Part shown: one piece after another, positions 59,368 to 64,000 of the stretch
Layout of the letters: each line of letters begins with the position of its first letter
Numbering within the stretch: position 1 is the first letter of the stretch
Assembly: GCA_024224155.1 (NCBI GenBank)
Contig: JAAENP010000149.1
Coordinates: 1 to 64,000 of the forward strand
Direction: 5' to 3'
DNA length: 64,000 nucleotides
DNA from: a bacterium
GTDB taxonomy: Bacteria > Acidobacteriota > Thermoanaerobaculia > Multivoradales > JAHEKO01
Notes under the pieces: model-generated
Seen by the model: only the letters and a program-made list of their open reading frames with translations
What the model was told of the DNA's origin: nothing
Databases searched by the model: none
Translations under genes and position numbers: made by a program

Positions 59368-60575
59368 TAACAATCCTCCCAGGACATGTATTCGATTTCT
59401 CCGGATTTGACCTTGGCCGCGATCTCTTCGAACTCGGTCCAAGCAGCCTCGTGGTCGATTCCCATCTTCTCCATCAGGGGGCGGTTGTCGACGCCGTGCC
59501 AGTGGAGTTGGCAGATCTTGTAGGGGTGGGCGCCCATCGCGAGCGCTGCGAATTGGGCGTCTGACATGACCGGGATACCGACGTTGCGGCCGTGGGCCTT
59601 GGCGGCGAACTGGCTCTTGTCGAGGGTGGTGACGCAGCCGGTGTCGTGGGTGAGAGTGACGTCGGGGTTGGCCTCTTCCTTCATTCGCTCGATCTTGCGG
59701 ATCGTGGCGAACGACCGCGAGAAGTCACGGCTCACGAGAATGTGGCGGAAGCCGAAGCCGCAGCAGTCGTGCCAGGTGGAGTAGTCGGCCAGGTTCGCTC
59801 CAAGAGCCTTGACCAGGCTGCTTACGACCGCAGTGCGCTGGCCGTCGTAAAGCTCCTTGTCGTAGACCGCGTCCTCGACCACCAGCTTGTGGTAGTGGCA
59901 GGCGGGGTGCACCGTGACCGTGATGTCACTGAAGTCGAGTGTCTGATGCTCGGCGATGGCGTCGCGCATCACATGGACCCACTCGGAGTAGTGAACGATC
60001 TCTTCCGGGAAGACCATTGGCTTGCCGAGCTTGTCCATCACCCGCTTCGTCTGATCGCGCAGCTTCGGGTGATGGATCAATTCCTCACGAACCTCCTTGT
60101 AGTGACCGTAGCTCGTGCCGCAGTGAATGATCGGGTAGTAGCCGTCCTCGTAGGCCTGAGCGAAGTTGCGTAGCGCGACCGCCGCCTGAGCGGCTGGATT
60201 CGAGGTCGAGGATGCATAGTAGTTCCAGGCAGTGCACGAGGTCTGGTCTCTCGGATCTTCATAGGTGTAGCCGAGCTCTCTGAGCAGCCAGAAGATAGAC
60301 GTCGAGTAGCCCGGAATGTGCCCGCACTGGCCGCACGACTTATGGTGCCAGGTCATGTCGCGGGGCACCTTCTTCTTGCGGCCGTACTTGGTTTCGATCT
60401 CGACCGCATCCTGCTCTTCGGCGATGCGATGGACGACCAGCTCGCCCTTCTCCTCGAGCTCGAAGAGCTGATCCCGGTAGTAGTGTTCGGGCTTCTTGCC
60501 CTTGCGATCGAAGACGCGGTCCTTGGCCTTGGGGGGCACCCCCCCGAGCTGGTTGTTGAGAATCGTTAACGGCAT
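59367..60575 (-). CDS. shdrB1: sHdrB1-like CCG-domain subunit
   Basis: A 402-residue HdrB-type subunit with cysteine-rich CCG domains: KSCGQCGHIPG, HPACHYHKLV, WHDCCGFGFRH and HDTGCVTTLDKS. HdrB carries the noncubane clusters where disulfide or persulfide chemistry happens. The protein is longer than methanogen HdrB (about 290) owing to an N-terminal extension rich in charge (residues 1-75). It lies 9 bp after hdrC1. Confidence 0.88.
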   Translation of the reverse strand: MPLTILNNQLGGVPPKAKDRVFDRKGKKPEHYYRDQLFELEEKGELVVHRIAEEQDAVEIETKYGRKKKVPRDMTWHHKSCGQCGHIPGYSTSIFWLLRELGYTYEDPRDQTSCTAWNYYASSTSNPAAQAAVALRNFAQAYEDGYYPIIHCGTSYGHYKEVREELIHHPKLRDQTKRVMDKLGKPMVFPEEIVHYSEWVHVMRDAIAEHQTLDFSDITVTVHPACHYHKLVVEDAVYDKELYDGQRTAVVSSLVKALGANLADYSTWHDCCGFGFRHILVSRDFSRSFATIRKIERMKEEANPDVTLTHDTGCVTTLDKSQFAAKAHGRNVGIPVMSDAQFAALAMGAHPYKICQLHWHGVDNRPLMEKMGIDHEAAWTEFEEIAAKVKSGEIEYMSWEDC

Positions 60576-60584
60576 GGGGTCTCC

Positions 60585-61307
60585 TCAGTCCTCAATCACC
60601 GACTCGATGTCGTCGATGTCGTAGCCGTGTTCTTCGAGGAGCTCTTCCATGACCTCTTCGAGGATCATGAAGAGCCCCTCGTCGATCTGCTCGATCATCT
60701 CCAGATTGCCGGTCAGCTTCCAGATCAGGTAAAGCTCCATCCGGGTCTTTTCACTAACGTCCCAGGCCAGCTCGGTCGTGTGCATGGTCTCGGGCGGGAT
60801 GGAGCGGCGCCAGACGTCCAGATTCTCCGAAACCCGGACCACGTCCGGGCCCCAGTCCGGAAAGAAGTCCGGCTGCAGCATGTCGGGAGCCACCTGGGTG
60901 CCGGTCGACATGATCTTGTAGATGATCCGGCTGTAGGCCTGGAGGGCGTCTTTGGCCGATTGCATGCCGTTGTTGACCGCGACCTCGCGAATGATGGTGA
61001 TGATGCCGCCGGGATTGTTCTGGCGCGGGCAGCGCGTGCACGAGAAGCACTGCGAGCAGTCCCACACCGAGTCGTTCAGCAGTTCGTAGAAGGTATGCAC
61101 GTCCTCGCGCGCCATGACCTGCGCGAAGACGCGCGGACTAAAGTCGTAGAAGCGCGCCGAGGGGCAGGCCGCCGTGCAAATGCCGCACTCGTAGCAGCCG
61201 TAGAGCTGTGTCTCCCAGCGCATGTCGGCGGCGACCTGATCGAAGAGTTTCTTCTTCTCCTCGTAGGAAACGTCCTGGTATTTCGAGTCGGCGTAGATCG
61301 GTTCCAT
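60585..61307 (-). CDS. shdrC1: sHdrC1-like ferredoxin subunit
   Basis: A 240-residue protein with two 4Fe-4S sites: CYECGICTAACPSARF and CSQCFSCTRCPRQN. It transfers electrons between the HdrB1 and HdrA subunits. The C-terminal region (ELYLIWKLTGNLEMIEQIDEGLFMILEEVMEELLEE) is a long acidic helix. The ATG follows AAAGGAAA. It is the first gene of the sHdr core. Confidence 0.88.
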   Translation of the reverse strand: MEPIYADSKYQDVSYEEKKKLFDQVAADMRWETQLYGCYECGICTAACPSARFYDFSPRVFAQVMAREDVHTFYELLNDSVWDCSQCFSCTRCPRQNNPGGIITIIREVAVNNGMQSAKDALQAYSRIIYKIMSTGTQVAPDMLQPDFFPDWGPDVVRVSENLDVWRRSIPPETMHTTELAWDVSEKTRMELYLIWKLTGNLEMIEQIDEGLFMILEEVMEELLEEHGYDIDDIESVIED

Positions 61308-61332
61308 GGGGGTTTCCTTTGGCGGTTTTCCT

Positions 61333-61635
61333 CTAGGTTGCCGCCGTAGTCTCGCCTGCGGTTTCGGCAGCAGCGGCGACAGCGGCCTTCAGGTCTACGA
61401 CAGCGGGCGTGCCTAGCCAGCGTTCGAGCTCTTCGTCGCCTCGCGACAGGATGAGCGCCGGGATGATCGTCACTTTGGCTCGTCGAGCCTCGGCGAGACC
61501 GTCCTTCTCGGCCAGCGTGACCGTTCTGAGCTCGAGGTCGGACCGATCTTCGGTGAAGGCCCATGCTTCGCGCACTGCCTCGGGACAACCCGAGCACGCC
61601 GGGTGGGTAAAGACGGTGAGCAGCAGGCTACTCAA
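61333..61635 (-). CDS. Thioredoxin-like protein with CSGC motif
   Basis: A 100-residue protein with a thioredoxin/glutaredoxin start (VFTHPACSGCPEAV) and cis-Pro segment (VTIIPALILSR). CSGC is its redox pair. A dedicated thiol reductant between the lbpA and hdrC1 genes may keep LbpA's lipoate or the Hdr thiols reduced. That is inference from location. Confidence 0.75.
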   Translation of the reverse strand: MSSLLLTVFTHPACSGCPEAVREAWAFTEDRSDLELRTVTLAEKDGLAEARRAKVTIIPALILSRGDEELERWLGTPAVVDLKAAVAAAAETAGETTAAT

Positions 61636-61680
61636 GTGGCTAGTCCTTGAGTTCGCTGTGGGAAGTGGGATCCGCTCACT

Positions 61681-62136
61681 TCAGCCTTCGAAGCCCTCGC
61701 AGTGGATACACTCCTCGACCTCGTGTTCGGCCATGTAGGCCTTGAAGCCTTCGATCGCCGCGTCACCGCTCACCAGGCCGGCCTCTTCGGTCGTCTCCGG
61801 TTTCACCTGGATGATCCAGCCTTCCGTGTAGGGACTTCGGTTGAGGATGGTCGCGTCTTTGGCCACGGCTTCGTTGACCGCAACGACCTCGCATGTGAAT
61901 GGTGACTTCACCGGCCCGACCCACTTGCCGCTTTCGACCGTGGCCAGGCTCTTGCCCTGTTTGACCGTTCGACCGGCCCTCTTGGCCCGGCAGTGCAGCA
62001 TGGCCCCGGCCATGGATTGGGCGACATCGGTCATGCCGAGGTGGAAGGTGCCATCGCCGTTGTCGCGCAGCCAGACGTTGTAATCGACGTGGTAGAGGAG
62101 ATCGTCCGGCAGCAGACAGTTCTGAATTTCACCCAT
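61681..62136 (-). CDS. lbpA: Lipoate-binding protein of the sHdr system
   Basis: A 151-residue GcvH-like protein carrying the sHdr-linked signature VESGKWVGPVKSPF, with Lys71 the lipoylation site. In sHdr organisms, lipoylated LbpA is the carrier of sulfur intermediates during oxidation to sulfite; it does not serve glycine cleavage. The N and C ends hold extra cysteines (QNCLLP, EECIHCEGFEG) not found in GcvH. GGAGG precedes the ATG. Confidence 0.93.
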   Translation of the reverse strand: MGEIQNCLLPDDLLYHVDYNVWLRDNGDGTFHLGMTDVAQSMAGAMLHCRAKRAGRTVKQGKSLATVESGKWVGPVKSPFTCEVVAVNEAVAKDATILNRSPYTEGWIIQVKPETTEEAGLVSGDAAIEGFKAYMAEHEVEECIHCEGFEG

Positions 62137-62148
62137 TACATTCCTCCG

Positions 62149-62523
62149 CTAGTAGCAGAGCACAAGATCGGCATCCAGGGCCTGATCGACCATGTAGGCG
62201 GCACCGACGACGCCGTCGCATTCCTCGATCAGGTCCTCGGGGGTCATGTCGTGCAGCTGCAGCGCCGCCGAACAGACTTTCATCTCGACCCCGGCCTCTT
62301 TGGCATCGCGAATGAAGTCGATGATTTGCTTGCCGCCCTCTTTAGCCGTCAGGCCTGCGGCGACGCCTTTCTTCATCAGCAGGACACCGTCGATCTGAAA
62401 GATCATCTCGGCTTCGTTGTCCATCACCGCGGCCATGTTGGCCATGTAAAAGGGCGTTGCGCACCGCTGTGGTGCCTCGGGCCCGGTGGTAACGAAAACG
62501 AGAACGCTCCCTTCGTCGTCCAT
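62149..62523 (-). CDS. DsrE-family protein (DsrE3-like)
   Basis: A 124-residue DsrE-fold protein with Cys84 in MKVCSAALQLHDM and Cys21 in RCATPFYMANM. sHdr loci carry DsrE3-type sulfurtransferases together with TusA that deliver persulfide to the complex. AAGGAG stands before the ATG. It sits between the ligase-like gene and lbpA. Confidence 0.82.
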   Translation of the reverse strand: MDDEGSVLVFVTTGPEAPQRCATPFYMANMAAVMDNEAEMIFQIDGVLLMKKGVAAGLTAKEGGKQIIDFIRDAKEAGVEMKVCSAALQLHDMTPEDLIEECDGVVGAAYMVDQALDADLVLCY

Positions 62524-62532
62524 TCCTTCTCC

Positions 62533-63297
62533 TTAGCAGACGAGTTGATCAGCTCGGCGGCTCGTGGCTCCGGCTGCGAGTTCGAGGTCGAGTGCCAGAC
62601 GCTCGTCCCAGTCATAGATGGCATCCATTTCGGCCGGCGTCGGCATCGACGGCACGAGCTCGACTTCGTAGGTGTCCTCAACGGCTTCGACGAGTGCTTC
62701 GGCCACCGTCGAAAAATCGGGACGGCCGGCCAGCTCCGCGGCGAGCGAGCTCACGGTGTGGTCGTCTGCCGTTACGCGGCGACCGATCAGAACCGAGTCG
62801 TGCTCGGGCGGCTCTGGATCAAGTGCGAGGCTCGCCGCCAGGCACATTGACTCCCCGAGGGGCCCCGATTGGCTCCGACCGACCTGACGCAGCGGACCGC
62901 CCGGCTCCCCGGTCAGGATCTCGCCCGACAGGCCGAGCGTCGAGGGCAGCCCGAGGGCGCGACAGGTTTCCGCCAGCGGCTCGGGCGTCGGTGGCTGGAG
63001 CTCGTCGATTCGTCTCCGGGGCATGAGGAAGTCGAAGAGCAGCCGGTTAGGGCCGACGAATTCTGCGCCGCCGCCGAGGCGTCGACAGAGCACCGGAATC
63101 CTGTCCTCGAGACAGGATTCGAGGTCGACTTCGTCGGCCGGGTCGCGATCGACTCCGATTGAAACCAGGCTCGAGGCCGGTCTCAACAAGACCCCGACCG
63201 GGCTATCGTCCTGACCCATCGCCGCGGCGATCGCATGGTAGATGCTCTGGGAGCGGACCGCGCTGACTTCTCCCATATCGAGCAGTCGCGCGCGCAT
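62533..63297 (-). CDS. Lipoate-protein ligase-like protein, shortened and divergent
   Basis: A 254-residue BPL/LPL-fold protein, related in its N-terminal half to the ligase-like protein at 50736 (both start with a LxDxGxVxAxRSQS pattern). It has LCRRLGGGAEFVGPNRLLFDF, but no Lys in the following region (GEILTGEPGGPLRQVGR), and it lacks the accessory C-terminal domain. It is probably not an ATP-dependent ligase. It may bind octanoyl/lipoyl groups or protein partners of LbpA. Confidence 0.7.
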   Translation of the reverse strand: MRARLLDMGEVSAVRSQSIYHAIAAAMGQDDSPVGVLLRPASSLVSIGVDRDPADEVDLESCLEDRIPVLCRRLGGGAEFVGPNRLLFDFLMPRRRIDELQPPTPEPLAETCRALGLPSTLGLSGEILTGEPGGPLRQVGRSQSGPLGESMCLAASLALDPEPPEHDSVLIGRRVTADDHTVSSLAAELAGRPDFSTVAEALVEAVEDTYEVELVPSMPTPAEMDAIYDWDERLALDLELAAGATSRRADQLVC

Positions 63298-63305
63298 CCC
63301 GGCTC

Positions 63306-63824
63306 CTAGATGAAGAGTGTGATGTCGGCGTCGGCGGCGAACTCGAGAAAAGTGGCTGCGCCACCGAGTTCGGTGCCTTCTATGAAGTCTTCCTGCGCGA
63401 AGCCGAAGACATCCATGGTCATCTGACAGCCGATCAGTCGAACGTCCGACTCGACGCAGGCCTCACGCAACTCCTCGATGGTGGCAACACCCTTCTTCTT
63501 GAAGGTCTTTTTCATCATCGAGGTGGCGAAACTCTCGAAACCGGGAACGACGCCGGAAATGACGTTCGGAATCGGCCAGGAGAAGCTCTGGAAGCCCTCG
63601 GAGCCGAACGGCATTTTCATCGGCATTGCCGGATTCGAGTGCGGCGCGACCTTGGCCTTGAGGTCCTTCATCAGGAGGGGCAGCCCGTAGAAAGTGAAAA
63701 ACACGGCGACCTCCATGTCGAGCGCGGCCCCGGTCGAAGCCAGGATGAATGGCGGGTAGGCCCAGTCCAGAGTCCCTTTGGACGCGATCAGGGCCATGCG
63801 TTTGGTTCCCCCGTTGTCGCTCAT
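63306..63824 (-). CDS. dsrE2: DsrE2-like sulfur transfer protein
   Basis: A 172-residue DsrE2-type protein with IASKGTLDWAYPPF and GCQMTMDVF, Cys133 being the conserved sulfur-binding residue. Cys123 (EACVESD) is also present. Compared with the paralog at 38099, the first Cys is Ala. It pairs with the truncated tusA upstream; tusA-dsrE2-dsrE3 is a common set feeding sHdr. RBS GGAGG lies 6 bp before the ATG. Confidence 0.86.
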   Translation of the reverse strand: MSDNGGTKRMALIASKGTLDWAYPPFILASTGAALDMEVAVFFTFYGLPLLMKDLKAKVAPHSNPAMPMKMPFGSEGFQSFSWPIPNVISGVVPGFESFATSMMKKTFKKKGVATIEELREACVESDVRLIGCQMTMDVFGFAQEDFIEGTELGGAATFLEFAADADITLFI

Positions 63825-63842
63825 CGTTGCCTCCTTGTTTGT

Positions 63843-64000
63843 TTACTTGGAGCGGCGAATCCAGAAGGTGTACTCGCCGTCACCTTCGGCCTGCTGCACG
63901 GTCTCGTGTCCGGTTCGGCGGCTGAAGGCCGCTACGTCGGGAATCGACCCGGGATCGGTGGAGACCATCTTGAGGACCTGGCCCAACTCGATGCTGCCGA
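63843..64000 (-). CDS. tusA: TusA-family sulfur carrier, C-terminal part (cut by window end)
   Basis: The last 51 codons read on the minus strand end in TFWIRRSK and share TDPGSIPDVAAF...RTGHE with TusA at 43790 (TDPGVLADIPAW...ATGHE). The CPxP Cys is outside the window. It starts the sHdr-linked operon as visible here, 18 bp before dsrE2. Confidence 0.85.
   Translation of the reverse strand, partial: GSIELGQVLKMVSTDPGSIPDVAAFSRRTGHETVQQAEGDGEYTFWIRRSK

Overview
The window is GC-rich, tightly packed bacterial chromosome with about 76 protein genes. I saw no rRNA, tRNA, insertion sequence, prophage or CRISPR array. Many genes overlap by 4 bp (ATGA/GTGA), and GTG or TTG starts are common. The gene mix (RskA-type anti-sigma, MoaD-MoaE fusion, JAMM/MoeZ pair, LapB-like TPR protein, many sulfur genes) suggests an uncultured lineage such as Acidobacteriota (Thermoanaerobaculia-like). 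This is inference; there is no marker gene to prove it.

Region 1 (1-34.8 kb) is mostly housekeeping. It holds xseA-xseB; a rhomboid protease; a JAMM protease-MoeZ-like pair next to a MoaD-MoaE fusion; an acyl-CoA catabolism cluster (carboxyltransferase, HMG-CoA-lyase-like protein, enoyl-CoA hydratase); Fe-S helpers (YgfZ, ErpA-like); thymidine kinase; an ECF sigma/anti-sigma pair; a sugar phosphomutase; RlmH; a DksA-like protein; a LapB-like protein; DNA polymerase III delta; MutM; uridine kinase; an SLC13 transporter; and a divergent AglB/STT3-like (GT66) membrane protein. Several enzymes here have lost diagnostic catalytic residues.

Region 2 (34.8-45.5 kb) opens sulfur metabolism: a PLP-dependent Cys/Met-type lyase, then a plus-strand set sqr-tusE-dsrE2, a CsoR/CstR-family regulator and a rhodanese-persulfide dioxygenase fusion. 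A minus-strand set follows: tusA plus a DsrM-like cytochrome b and a DsrK-like Fe-S protein. An ECF sigma factor, a truncated TolC-like gene and two unknown proteins lie between. Inverted repeats of the form ACCC-N4-GGGT stand before sqr, and a duplicated promoter element stands before two minus-strand genes.

Region 3 (45.5-64 kb, all minus strand) is an operon-like run of 19 genes. In transcription order it reads: tusA (cut by the window edge), dsrE2, a lipoate-ligase-like protein, dsrE, a lipoate-binding protein (lbpA), a thioredoxin-like protein, then the sulfur-oxidising heterodisulfide-reductase-like set shdrC1-B1-A-hyp-C2B2 (the last two fused), etfB-etfA, a membrane ETF:quinone-oxidoreductase-like Fe-S protein, a winged-helix regulator, a second lipoate-ligase-like protein, a second lipoyl-domain protein, two radical SAM proteins, a third lipoate ligase (sLpl(AB)-like), a third radical SAM protein and a small unknown protein. 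This matches the known sHdr-LbpA sulfane-sulfur oxidation pathway with its dedicated lipoate assembly (sLpl(AB), LipS1/LipS2-type enzymes). Unusual additions are the embedded ETF/quinone module, the extra ligase-like and radical SAM proteins, and the second lipoyl protein. I infer this flow: SQR makes persulfide; TusE, TusA and DsrE proteins carry it; sHdr with lipoylated LbpA oxidises it; electrons may leave through ETF and the membrane Fe-S protein to the quinone pool.
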